Below, one piece after another: positions 26,609 through 34,193 of a stretch of 64,000 nucleotides of DNA (positions are counted from its first letter, which is position 1; every line of letters begins with the position of its first letter). The position numbers and the translations under genes were made by a program. This DNA comes from Microbacterium sp. Se63.02b (GTDB lineage: Bacteria > Actinomycetota > Actinomycetes > Actinomycetales > Microbacteriaceae). The notes below the pieces were generated by a model that was not told the origin of the DNA, did no database searches, and worked only from the letters and a program-made list of their open reading frames with translations. Where the stretch lies: the NCBI RefSeq assembly GCF_014171575.1, contig NZ_CP050453.1, positions 2,542,001 through 2,606,000 of the forward strand. Reading direction: 5' to 3'.

Positions 26609-27487
26609 ATGGTCATCACCGACCCCGAAGTTTGGCCGATGCCCGCGGAGCTTCCTGGAGTGCTCGCGCACGCTGCCTCCGTCTACACTGCGGCGGGCAT
26701 CCCGGTGTTCCCGTGCGCGCCCGGTCAGAAGCGCCCGCTCACCGTGCATGGGTTCCGGGACGCCACCACCGACCCCGCGCAAATCGCCGCCTGGTGGGGA
26801 CGGCATCCGGAAGCGAATATCGGCATCCCCACCGGGACAGTGATCGGCGTGCTGGACGTGGATGTACACGCCACAGGCAGCGGATACCCGATCCTCCGCA
26901 CCCTGCAACGAGAGGGGCTGATCGGCGGGTGGGGGCAGGCCGTGCGCTCCCCATCGGGTGGACTGCACTTGTACTACCCGACAGCCCCAGACGCTGCTCA
27001 ACGATCGTGGTCGCGGGGGCGGGCGCATGTGGACTTCCGCGGCACCGGCGGCTACATCATCGCCCCACCCTCCACCATCACCACCGACGACGGAGCCCGC
27101 TACTACGAGATCATTGCCCGGGGCCGTCACCCGCGCCCAGTTGACGCGGACACGATCCGTGAGCTGCTGACGCCCCAGCCTGAGCACCCGCCCCGCCGGC
27201 TCGATCCGTTAGCGGTGCGGGAGGTGGAGCATCTCGCGGCCTGGGTCGCCGCGCTACCGGAGGGGAACCGGAACGCGGGCCTGTTCTGGGCGGCATGCCG
27301 TCTCGCCGAGGCCGGCCTGCCCGAGCCCGACACTCTCGGGGTACTTGAGTCTGCCGCGTCCGCCGCCGGTCTCGAGCCGCGGGAGATCGCGAAAACGATC
27401 CGCTCCGCCCACCGCACAGCGATCGTTGAGGTGCCCGACGATCCCGTCGCACAGACTGCTCGCTCTTTGTCGGGGATCGGGAGGTAG
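26609..27487 (+). CDS. Bifunctional DNA primase/polymerase-like protein (prim-pol N-terminal domain)
   Basis: A 292-residue protein with the archaeo-eukaryotic primase-polymerase fold: AAGIPVFPCAPGQKRPLT, AAWWGRHPEANIGIPTG, the acidic motif VLDVDVH (about residue 86) and the conserved GGLHLYY and GTGGYIIAPPS blocks. The Asp pair in DVDVH would bind catalytic metals. It probably primes or fills in the transferred strand or replicates the excised element. GAAGGAGG 6 bases before the ATG decides the start. No helicase domain is attached. Confidence 0.85.
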   Translation: MVITDPEVWPMPAELPGVLAHAASVYTAAGIPVFPCAPGQKRPLTVHGFRDATTDPAQIAAWWGRHPEANIGIPTGTVIGVLDVDVHATGSGYPILRTLQREGLIGGWGQAVRSPSGGLHLYYPTAPDAAQRSWSRGRAHVDFRGTGGYIIAPPSTITTDDGARYYEIIARGRHPRPVDADTIRELLTPQPEHPPRRLDPLAVREVEHLAAWVAALPEGNRNAGLFWAACRLAEAGLPEPDTLGVLESAASAAGLEPREIAKTIRSAHRTAIVEVPDDPVAQTARSLSGIGR

Positions 27488-27489
27488 CG

Positions 27490-28299
27490 GTGACCGGCCC
27501 GGCAGTGACAGCTCGCGCCCCGCGCGATCTGGACCTGAGCCCGGACGGAGCCCCCGTTGCTGGTGTGTCGCGGTTCGTGATCGTGCTCGCAGTCACCGGG
27601 ACGATCCTGCTCGCCCTGGGAGCGTTCTGGCTGTCCTTCACCACCCTCCGTGACCTCGCCGTTCTCTCCGGGATTCCCGAGGGGCAAGCGTGGATGTGGC
27701 CGCTGATCGTCGATGGCGTCATCCTTGAAGCCACGATCAGTGTCGTCGCCCTGCGGGATTCCGCCCGCACCGCGAGGCGGTTCGCGTGGCTCCTGCTGGG
27801 CGCAGGTGCCGGAGTGAGCGTGGCGGCGAACATCACCCACGCGGTCGTCGCCGCCGATACCCGCGTCCCCGCCCTGATCGCCGCGCTGGTCGCGTCGGTG
27901 CCACCGCTGGTGCTGCTCGCGATGACGCATCTCACCGTCGAACTCACTCGCAACACCGCACCGTCTCCGACCATTCAGAAGCCGAGCATTCGACCACTGG
28001 TCCCTACCGAGAGCACGGTCGCAATGACCGAAACCCTGGATCGCTCCGAGCAGGACGCGATACCCAAGCCGCAGGAGATAACGGTGGCGGCGCCGCCGGA
28101 ACTGAGCGTCACCGAACAGCCGTCGAGATCCCGTGGAGGAAGTGGGCAGCAGGGAGACGCGCGTGCTCGGGCGCTCGCGCTGAGTGCGGAGGGTGTGTCG
28201 AAGCGGCAGATCGCCGCGCAGCTGGGCGTGCACCCGACCACGGTAGGCCGATGGATAAACGCACCTGACCGGCAACAGGACGGAGACCCCCATGACTGA
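27490..28299 (+). CDS. DUF2637-type membrane protein with C-terminal helix-turn-helix
   Basis: A 269-residue protein with four hydrophobic segments in its first 155 residues (VIVLAVTGTILLALGAFWL, WPLIVDGVILEATISVVAL, LLLGAGAGVSVAANITHAV, ALVASVPPLVLLAMTHL), as in DUF2637/Spd-like transfer proteins of actinobacterial elements. After a polar linker, a helix-turn-helix of resolvase/Hin type follows (GVSKRQIAAQLGVHPTTVGRWI, about residues 236-257). A membrane-tethered DNA-binding protein is unusual. The gene starts 2 bases after the prim-pol stop and overlaps the next gene by 8 bases. Confidence 0.75.
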   Translation: MTGPAVTARAPRDLDLSPDGAPVAGVSRFVIVLAVTGTILLALGAFWLSFTTLRDLAVLSGIPEGQAWMWPLIVDGVILEATISVVALRDSARTARRFAWLLLGAGAGVSVAANITHAVVAADTRVPALIAALVASVPPLVLLAMTHLTVELTRNTAPSPTIQKPSIRPLVPTESTVAMTETLDRSEQDAIPKPQEITVAAPPELSVTEQPSRSRGGSGQQGDARARALALSAEGVSKRQIAAQLGVHPTTVGRWINAPDRQQDGDPHD

Positions 28300-28738
28300 C
28301 CCCACCACCCCCGACCACCAGCACGTCGACCACCAGCGCCTCGCGGATCACGACCAGCGGACGGGTGCGAGCAAGCACACCGATGCGCCACCGACATCGA
28401 CGCCAACAGGGGCAGCTGAGGATGCGCGGGCATCGGAGTTCGCTACCCACGGCGATCCCACGCTCGTCCGAGGAGGAGGCGCCAGTCCGGTCTCGCCTCG
28501 TCCGGGCGTGCAGTGGGTGCGCCCCACCGATGTCGCCGCCCGCGCCGGGGCCGTCGTTCTGGACCGCGGTGCGGAGCTGAACACGCGCCTGCGTGATGCG
28601 GTCCTTGACGGGGTTCGTGAAGGGCGTGCGCAGTTGCAGGAGCGTCTGGTCCGCCGCCAGGAGGCCCTGGACCCAGATTCGAGCAGTCCGACAAATGCGC
28701 GGGAGCGTGTGGTCGGGAGAACGGGGGTGAGCCGGTGA
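28292..28738 (+). CDS. Hypothetical ICE protein
   Basis: A 148-residue hydrophilic protein without recognised domain. The N-terminal 70 residues are low-complexity (rich in Thr, His, Asp, Pro). The C-terminal half has one clear helix (AGAVVLDRGAELNTRLRDAV) and an Arg-rich tail. It overlaps the DUF2637-HTH gene by 8 bases, so it is cotranslated with it. The function is unknown. Confidence 0.55.
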   Translation: MTDPTTPDHQHVDHQRLADHDQRTGASKHTDAPPTSTPTGAAEDARASEFATHGDPTLVRGGGASPVSPRPGVQWVRPTDVAARAGAVVLDRGAELNTRLRDAVLDGVREGRAQLQERLVRRQEALDPDSSSPTNARERVVGRTGVSR

Positions 28739-29001
28739 TCGCTGCCTGTCCCGGCACCACCCGAGTGCCGCACGACACCCACACCCCCTGACCACTCATC
28801 CAGCCGCTCCGGCTGCTCACTGTCGCACCGGACAGCACCGCACAGACCCGCGCACACTGGGCGGGTCTGGTGGTCCCCTCATGCCTCCGCACGGCCGTGG
28901 TACCTGCGGTGGGCGGTGCTCGGTGACCCCAATGGCGGAGTTCGTCGGGATGGGTGTCGCACCTATCTGTTGACGGATCTCATCACGTTTCAGGAGTCGC
29001 T
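28739..29001 (+). other. Intergenic region with hairpins and two motif copies
   Basis: A 263-base gap. It holds a small hairpin CAGCC-GCTCC-GGCTG (28801-28815), the stem CAGACCCGC (28843-28851) with GCGGGTCTG (28861-28869), a loose motif copy GTACCTGCGGTGGG at 28910 and a standard copy at 28959. No convincing gene was found. Confidence 0.5.
28959..28977 (+). promoter_or_regulatory. ICE motif upstream of the 29002 gene
   Basis: GCACCTATCTGTTGACGGA begins 43 bases before the ATG at 29002. It keeps GCACCTATC as in the copy at 31444. Confidence 0.45.
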
Positions 29002-29844
29002 ATGAACCACCACCCAACCACACCGGCATCATCGCTGTCGCCGGACTTCACCACGAGCGAGGGGCTGCGCGAGCTGCTCACGGAATTAAACGAGCACAAC
29101 GCCTGGGCGAACAGCCCGGTCGCGGCCGAGCTCATGGTCTACGCGACACGGAAGTATGCGCCGATCGCGAAGGCCTGGCACCGCACCCCCGACGACGCCG
29201 CCTACGAGGCGTTCCTCGCGATGCGGCAACCCACCACCCTGCGCGCGGATGATCCGTGGGCGGTGATCACGCGTGCGGTCGCGCTCGGCATCGCCGCCGA
29301 AGTCCACGCCGACCGCAACATGACCTCGCAGGACAAGGCCCGCCGTCCGTCGAAGAGGCCGGCGGAGGAGCCGATGCGGGCCGGGCACTACGAGGAGTTC
29401 TTCTACGACGTCCACCCCCACGCCCACACCCTGTACGCCAGGGGCGACGGCGGCGAGGACAGGTCGGTGGATCGGGTGATCCGCGCGACCTGCGTGTTCC
29501 TCGTCCTCACCGACTGGCCCGCCCGCCCCGTCGAGCAGGCCGTGGACTACATCGCCCACCGCATCACCGGCCTCTCCTCCGGCACCTCCGCACTGGAAAT
29601 TGTTGCCAAGGAGCTTCACATCGCGATCCGTCTCGGCTACACCCCCGACGAATGGGCAAGCCTCGTCCGCCTGGTCGTCGGCACCAAGACAGGGAAACGG
29701 AAGGCCGGGGACTACGGGCTGTTCGCCCGGGTGCTGCTCGGTGACGATGTCGCCGACCTCCTTCGCGACGAGACCCTCGTGACAACCTCCCGCCGGATGG
29801 CGTCCATACCTGCCGGGCAGGAAGGCAACGGAGGTGCGTCATGA
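29002..29844 (+). CDS. Hypothetical ICE protein
   Basis: A 280-residue protein I do not recognise. It is mostly helical, with segments ELMVYATRKYAPIAKAWH and EAFLAMRQPTT, and a basic stretch DKARRPSKRP. The ATG at 29002 follows CAGGAG by 6 bases; the longer open frame upstream has no ribosome binding site. It overlaps the ParB-like gene by 4 bases, so it may act with it in replication, partition or regulation of the element. Confidence 0.58.
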   Translation: MNHHPTTPASSLSPDFTTSEGLRELLTELNEHNAWANSPVAAELMVYATRKYAPIAKAWHRTPDDAAYEAFLAMRQPTTLRADDPWAVITRAVALGIAAEVHADRNMTSQDKARRPSKRPAEEPMRAGHYEEFFYDVHPHAHTLYARGDGGEDRSVDRVIRATCVFLVLTDWPARPVEQAVDYIAHRITGLSSGTSALEIVAKELHIAIRLGYTPDEWASLVRLVVGTKTGKRKAGDYGLFARVLLGDDVADLLRDETLVTTSRRMASIPAGQEGNGGAS

Positions 29845-30965
29845 GTCGGGGTCATTTGGTGTTGGAGCATGCGACGGATCAGATCATCGATGGTCACTCC
29901 TACCGGCGTGATCTCGGCGACTTGGAGGAGTTGACGGAGTCGATCCGCCGGTTCGGGTTGCTGTCGCCGATTGTGATCACTACCGGCAACGTCCTCATCT
30001 CCGGCAACCGCCGCCTCGCCGTCATGCGCGCCCTCGGACACCGCACCGTGCCCGTATGGGTTGTGCAGGGAGTCTCCGACAAGCTCTCCACCGTCCTCGC
30101 GATCCAGGACGAGAACACCCTCCACAAGATGCTCACCCCCATCGAACAAGCAGAGCTCTACGAGGAACTCAAGCATCTCTACGCCGAAGAAGCTGAACGG
30201 CGGGAGACTGCGACCCGGTTCGGTTCCGAGACCCGGGATGAACGGATCGCGCAGGCCCACGATGCCGCACCACAGGGTGGAATGCACGGGGGTGTTGATT
30301 CAACACCCCCGCAGCAGACGAGCACCACGGGCGGTGGGAAGACGAGAGTGCAAGCCGCGAAAGCCGTGACCGGGCGGGACTCTCACTCGATGCTCGATCA
30401 GGTCGTGGAGCTCAAGCAGATCGCCGCGTCCGACAACGAGCATCCCGAGGTGCGGCAGGGCGCCGCCGAAGCCCTGCTCGAGTTGAACACGGATGGGAAG
30501 GTCAACGGCCGCTACCTGCGAGTGAAGCTCCTCCAAGCCCTGAACGCCCTGCAGCGGTGGGCACTCGACCCGGACGAGCCCGACGCAGTCCGAGAGGCGG
30601 CCGCAGCGGAGCTCGAGCTGGTGAAGGCGCAGGAGCATCCCAAGGATGCGATGAAGGAAGCTACCCGGGCGATTTCTCGGGTGGGGCAGTTGCGGAGGGA
30701 TGCCGCCGCTCTCGCGCCGCGAGAGGGGTGGAAGGACGCGGACCCGTTGCTGCGACAGAAACACGCCATCCGCAAGCTCGTCGATCTGCTGCGCCGGGAA
30801 CACGGCTGGTGGGACCGCTACAACCCCGAAGACTTCGGACGATACGCCGACGCCAAGCAGTGGGAACTCGTCGAGAGCTACATCACCGAAGCGAGCCGGT
30901 TCCTCGAGCAGGCCCGCACCGCACGAATGACCACCAGTGAGGACAGCGCTGATGCCGACGTATGA
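29841..30965 (+). CDS. ParB-like nuclease-domain protein
   Basis: A 374-residue protein. The N-terminal ParB/Srx-type domain is visible: DLEELTESIRRFGLLSPI, then LISGNRRLAVMRALG (about residues 54-68, the conserved GxRR box) and a helical region starting LTPIEQAELYEELKHL. The C-terminal 200 residues are helical with no recognised domain. No ParA partner is in the ICE. Such stand-alone ParB-like proteins in elements act as regulators, nucleases or partition factors. A perfect palindrome lies inside the gene at the domain boundary. Confidence 0.78.
   Translation: MSRGHLVLEHATDQIIDGHSYRRDLGDLEELTESIRRFGLLSPIVITTGNVLISGNRRLAVMRALGHRTVPVWVVQGVSDKLSTVLAIQDENTLHKMLTPIEQAELYEELKHLYAEEAERRETATRFGSETRDERIAQAHDAAPQGGMHGGVDSTPPQQTSTTGGGKTRVQAAKAVTGRDSHSMLDQVVELKQIAASDNEHPEVRQGAAEALLELNTDGKVNGRYLRVKLLQALNALQRWALDPDEPDAVREAAAAELELVKAQEHPKDAMKEATRAISRVGQLRRDAAALAPREGWKDADPLLRQKHAIRKLVDLLRREHGWWDRYNPEDFGRYADAKQWELVESYITEASRFLEQARTARMTTSEDSADADV
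30287..30311. repeat. Perfect 11+11 base palindrome inside the parB-like gene
   Basis: CGGGGGTGTTG, ATT, CAACACCCCCG: two 11-base arms around three bases, located about 450 bases into the gene and encoding a linker-like segment (GGVDSTPP). A perfect palindrome of this length in coding DNA at a linker suggests a protein-binding site or RNA hairpin. Confidence 0.7.
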
Positions 30966-31416
30966 GGACCCGTCCCTGGACGCGGATGAGCTGGCGGAGG
31001 CAGCGCGCGGGCTCGCGTATGCGACCCGGCAGATCAGGACCCCGGAGGACACGTATGAAGTGCTCGGGTCATTGCATCTGACGTTGTCGCGGCTCCAGCA
31101 GGGGCTGCAGCAGCTCGCGGCCTGGCACGACCGGCATGCCTCGTTCGCTGCTACCGACAACGGTGACCGGGCTGCGGGGCACGATCACGCGGTCAAGGCC
31201 GGTGGCTGGTTGACGATCGCCGCTGCCTCCGCGGAGCAGGTGGTCCAGCTCGTGATGAAAGCTCACAGCGAGAACGGGCGGATCGCCTGGCAGCCCGAGG
31301 CCGCACCGACACGAACTGTGGGGCTCGCTGAAGCACTCGTGGAACGGGAAGAGGCCCTCGACTCCGAACCCCCAGCAAGCGGACACACCAACCAGAGCAG
31401 GGGCCTCTCGCGCTGA
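30952..31416 (+). CDS. Hypothetical ICE protein
   Basis: A 154-residue helical protein of unknown family. Notable segments are LGSLHLTLSRLQQGLQQLAAWHDRHA and AASAEQVVQLVMKAHSE. The tail LAEALVEREEAL matches the E/R-rich tails of other ICE proteins. The ATG at 30952 follows GAGGAC and lies inside the end of the parB-like gene, so the two are coupled. It resembles small regulatory or partner proteins only in size. Confidence 0.6.
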   Translation: MPTYEDPSLDADELAEAARGLAYATRQIRTPEDTYEVLGSLHLTLSRLQQGLQQLAAWHDRHASFAATDNGDRAAGHDHAVKAGGWLTIAAASAEQVVQLVMKAHSENGRIAWQPEAAPTRTVGLAEALVEREEALDSEPPASGHTNQSRGLSR

Positions 31417-31429
31417 GAGCGGAACGGAC

Positions 31430-31469
31430 GGCGGGCGGGCGGCGCACCTATCGGGTGACCCCGCCCGCC
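31430..31469 (+). promoter_or_regulatory. Hairpin carrying the ICE motif
   Basis: GGCGGGCGGG (31430-31439) pairs perfectly with CCCGCCCGCC (31460-31469), and the loop contains GCACC-TATCG-GGTG (31444-31457). The start codon of the next gene is 24 bases after the hairpin, with GGAAGG in between. Confidence 0.6.
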
Positions 31470-31492
31470 CCTCTATTGGAAGGCCCCACTTC

Positions 31493-32191
31493 ATGTCTTC
31501 TCCTCACACCGACGACCAGCAGCGTCGTCGTCGCCGTCTGATCATCACCCTCACCGCGACCGGTCTCGTCATCGCGGTGCTCGCCGGTGTCGGCATCTAC
31601 GGCCTCGTCACCGGCCCCCACGGCAGTGAGGATCCCGGGGAGCGCACACCCACCTCGTCCACGGCACCGCTCGACCCCGTCGACCCGACTGGGCAGCCGG
31701 GCGAGGCCGATCTGCCGGCCTTGCCGCGCACGAATAACCCCGAGACCTACGTGCGCGCGGTCGCTGTGGCGTTGTTCGACTGGGATACCTTTACCCTCCT
31801 GACTCCTGCTGATCACCGGGGTGTGTTGATCGAGGACGCGGACCCGTCCGGCACGGAGACGCCGGGGCTGATCGCGGACATGGACGGGTACTTCCCGTCG
31901 GCGTCGACGTGGCGGGATCTTGCCGAGTACCGCACCCGCCAACACATTGAGATCGACCGGGTATTCGTCCCCGCACAGTGGGAGGAAGCGGTCGCCGCCT
32001 CCGGCGGGCACATCACCGACGGCACGGTCGCGTACACGGTCGAAGGCATCAGGCACCGGGACGGCGTCTGGTACGACGACCCCGTCCAGAGCGAGCATGC
32101 GGTGGCGTTCACGGTGTTCATGTCCTGCCAGCCGGTGTTCAACCGGTGCCATCTGCTGCGCCTATCCGAACTCGACAACCCCCTCCGATAG
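31493..32191 (+). CDS. Membrane-anchored ICE protein, VirB8/TcpC-like candidate
   Basis: A 232-residue protein with a basic N-terminus (QQRRRRR), one membrane segment (LIITLTATGLVIAVLAGVGI, residues 16-35), a Pro/Thr-rich stretch and an extracytoplasmic domain of about 150 residues. Topology and size fit VirB8/TcpC-type scaffold proteins with an NTF2-like outer domain, and its place directly before the cell-wall hydrolase gene fits a secretion channel. There is no diagnostic motif, so the assignment is an inference. Confidence 0.55.
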   Translation: MSSPHTDDQQRRRRRLIITLTATGLVIAVLAGVGIYGLVTGPHGSEDPGERTPTSSTAPLDPVDPTGQPGEADLPALPRTNNPETYVRAVAVALFDWDTFTLLTPADHRGVLIEDADPSGTETPGLIADMDGYFPSASTWRDLAEYRTRQHIEIDRVFVPAQWEEAVAASGGHITDGTVAYTVEGIRHRDGVWYDDPVQSEHAVAFTVFMSCQPVFNRCHLLRLSELDNPLR

Positions 32192-32204
32192 GCCGGGGCA
32201 CGGG

Positions 32205-33371
32205 ATGAAGAAGCTCCTTGCTGCCGCAGCCACGTTTATGCTGCTCGCCCCGATGCTGGGGCTGCTCAGCATTGGTCTGCTCGTGAACCCGGCCGTCCTC
32301 AACCAGGGGAACTGCATCGCCAGCGGTGTGACCCTCGGGCCGATCCCGGACTCGCTCCAGGTGACGATGAAAGACGGGTACACGTTCACTCTCAACAAGC
32401 AGCAGCTCACCCACGCCGGGACGATGATCACCGTCGGAGCGAATACTCCTGGGGTGGGGCGGGACGGGATTTTGATCGCGTTGATGGCGGCGCTGACGGA
32501 GTCGACGCTGCGGCAGCTCGCCAATACCGGCACCTACCCCGAATCCGGGAGCTACCCGAACGACGGGAACGGCTCCGATCACGACAGCTTGGGTCTGTTC
32601 CAGATGCGCCCGCAGTCCGGGTGGGGCACCGTTGCCGAGCTCATGGACACCACGTATCAGGCGCGGGCGTTCTATGGCGGACCCGACGGACCGAACCATC
32701 CCTCACCGCGGGGGCTGCTCGATATTCCGGGGTGGCAGCAGATGGACAAGGGCGAGGCCGCCCAAGCCGTCGAAGTGTCCGCCTACCCGGACCGGTACCA
32801 GAACTACGAGCCCGTCGCCCGCACCATCCTCGACACCCTCACCCGCAACAACAGCGGCGGGAGCGGTGTGCCCGGGGACACGAACATTCCCGAGACGAGC
32901 CGGCTGGTGTTCCCACTGCCGACAGGCAGCTATGTGCACACGTCGTCGTTCGGGCCGCGGATTGACCCCATCACTGGTGAGGCGCGCGTGCACGCCGGAA
33001 CTGACTGGGCTGCCGCTGATGGGACGCCGATCTTTGCCCTCGCCGACGGCATGGTCACCTATGCGGGGATGGTCGATGGGTATTCGGGGCAGATCACTAT
33101 CGAGCACACCATCGGCGGCGAAAAGGTCGCGACGAAGTACATCCACATGTGGGCACACGGCATCCACGTCACCACTGGCGACAGGGTCACCGCCGGCCAA
33201 CACATCGGCGACGTCGGCAGCAGCGGCCACTCGACCGGCCCGCACCTGCACTTCCAAGTCCACCCCGGCGGCGCGAACGCCCCCGCCGTCGACGCAGAAC
33301 CGTGGCTCGCAGAACGCGGTGTCGAGGGCATCGACGCCCCGGTCGGTGGCGGGCCAGGCTGCACCAGCTGA
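32205..33371 (+). CDS. Bifunctional peptidoglycan hydrolase: lysozyme-like plus M23 peptidase
   Basis: A 388-residue secreted or membrane-anchored protein. The N-terminal signal/anchor is LLAAAATFMLLAPMLGLLSI. A lysozyme/VirB1-like domain follows with candidate catalytic Glu in LMAALTESTLRQL (about residue 98) and SLGLFQMRPQSGWGT. The C-terminal LytM/M23 domain has zinc ligands in VHAGTDWA (His and Asp, about residue 263) and GPHLHFQVHPGG (about 346). It would cut glycan strands and peptide cross-links to make room for the conjugation channel. Confidence 0.88.
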   Translation: MKKLLAAAATFMLLAPMLGLLSIGLLVNPAVLNQGNCIASGVTLGPIPDSLQVTMKDGYTFTLNKQQLTHAGTMITVGANTPGVGRDGILIALMAALTESTLRQLANTGTYPESGSYPNDGNGSDHDSLGLFQMRPQSGWGTVAELMDTTYQARAFYGGPDGPNHPSPRGLLDIPGWQQMDKGEAAQAVEVSAYPDRYQNYEPVARTILDTLTRNNSGGSGVPGDTNIPETSRLVFPLPTGSYVHTSSFGPRIDPITGEARVHAGTDWAAADGTPIFALADGMVTYAGMVDGYSGQITIEHTIGGEKVATKYIHMWAHGIHVTTGDRVTAGQHIGDVGSSGHSTGPHLHFQVHPGGANAPAVDAEPWLAERGVEGIDAPVGGGPGCTS

Positions 33372-33388
33372 GCTGAGCGGGGCCTGGC

Positions 33389-33426
33389 GGGGTGGGTGGC
33401 GCACCTGACCGGTGCCCACCCACCCC
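33389..33426 (+). promoter_or_regulatory. Long hairpin carrying the ICE motif
   Basis: GGGGTGGGTGG (33389-33399) pairs with CCACCCACCCC (33416-33426). After one bulged C, GCACC (33401-33405) pairs with GGTGC (33411-33415) around TGACC. The stem totals 16 pairs. It lies 22 bases before the ATG of the next gene and about 17 bases after the hydrolase stop. Confidence 0.65.
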
Positions 33427-33447
33427 CGTTGTCGTGAGGAGAACCGT

Positions 33448-33747
33448 ATGCCTGCCATCACCTTGGCCCTGCTACAGGCTGAGAACGTCTACCCCGATCT
33501 CTCCAGTGTCGGAGGCCGCTCCACCCTCATCGAGATCGTCGGCGCGCTGCTCACGATCGTGTTGATCGTCTCGGTGCTCATGCTCGTCGTCTCCGGGATC
33601 GTGTGGGCGGTGTCCTCCTCCGCCGGGAACCCGCAGACCGCCGCGAAAGGGAAAGTCGGTGTGTTCGTCGCCCTCGGAGCCGCCGCCCTCGCAGGTGCCG
33701 GAGTGGCATGGATGAACTTCCTCCTGAACCTCGGAGACACCCTCTGA
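33448..33747 (+). CDS. Small VirB2-like membrane protein (DUF6112 type)
   Basis: A 99-residue protein with two membrane segments (IVGALLTIVLIVSVLMLVVS and VFVALGAAALAGAGVAWM) separated by a short loop with NPQTAAKGKVG. Size, topology and the place just before the VirB6-like gene match VirB2/pilin-like subunits of Gram-positive type IV secretion systems. GTGAGGAG precedes the ATG. It is a paralogue of the next gene: both share the SS.GNP..A.KGKVGV core. Confidence 0.72.
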   Translation: MPAITLALLQAENVYPDLSSVGGRSTLIEIVGALLTIVLIVSVLMLVVSGIVWAVSSSAGNPQTAAKGKVGVFVALGAAALAGAGVAWMNFLLNLGDTL

Positions 33748-33748
33748 G

Positions 33749-33801
33749 CCTGGTCGCACGTTCCGGCATCGCACCTGTCCCAGTGACCCCGCACGACCGG
33801 G
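33749..33801 (+). promoter_or_regulatory. ICE motif between the two VirB2-like genes
   Basis: GCACCTGTCCCAGTGACCCC occupies 33771-33790, 63 bases before the next ATG. The flanks CCTGGTCG (33749-33756) and CGACCGGG (33794-33801) are complementary with one G-T pair, forming a lower stem as at other copies. Confidence 0.5.
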
Positions 33802-33833
33802 TACGGGGCGATCGCTTGTGAAGGAGCCCATTC

Positions 33834-34157
33834 ATGCTTGCCGTTCTCGACACTCTCACCACTCTCGCCGCGGTGTTGCCCGCGAATGTGGACATCACCC
33901 CGAACGACTCCGGGCTGCCCGGCATCGCCGCTCTGCGCACGGTCGTGGGCGCGGTGATGACGATCGGGCTGATCCTGTCCGTCCTCGCCCTCATCGTCTC
34001 CGCCGTCGTGTGGGGCTTCGGCGCCAACAGCAGCAACCCGCATCTGGCGTCGCGGGGGAAGGTCGGGGTGCTGATCTCCTGCGGGGCGGCGATCATTACC
34101 GGCGCATCGGTGACGCTGATCAACTTCTTCTGGAACGTCGGCCAGGCCGTCTCCTAA
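33834..34157 (+). CDS. Small VirB2-like membrane protein, second copy (DUF6112 type)
   Basis: A 107-residue paralogue of the preceding protein, with an N-terminal hydrophobic stretch and two membrane segments (VVGAVMTIGLILSVLALIVS and LISCGAAIITGASVTLINFF) around a loop with SNPHLASRGKVG. GAAGGAG precedes the ATG. Two different pilin-like subunits may assemble together or serve separate steps. The function is inferred from topology and neighbourhood. Confidence 0.72.
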   Translation: MLAVLDTLTTLAAVLPANVDITPNDSGLPGIAALRTVVGAVMTIGLILSVLALIVSAVVWGFGANSSNPHLASRGKVGVLISCGAAIITGASVTLINFFWNVGQAVS

Positions 34158-34193
34158 CCACCACCATCTCGACCCGTAGAAGGGAGGGGTGTT

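Noticed and set aside
28736..28792. 18-codon frame after the 28292 gene
   Set aside because: It starts with a GTG at the preceding stop, but is very short, Pro/Thr/His-rich and without conservation clues.
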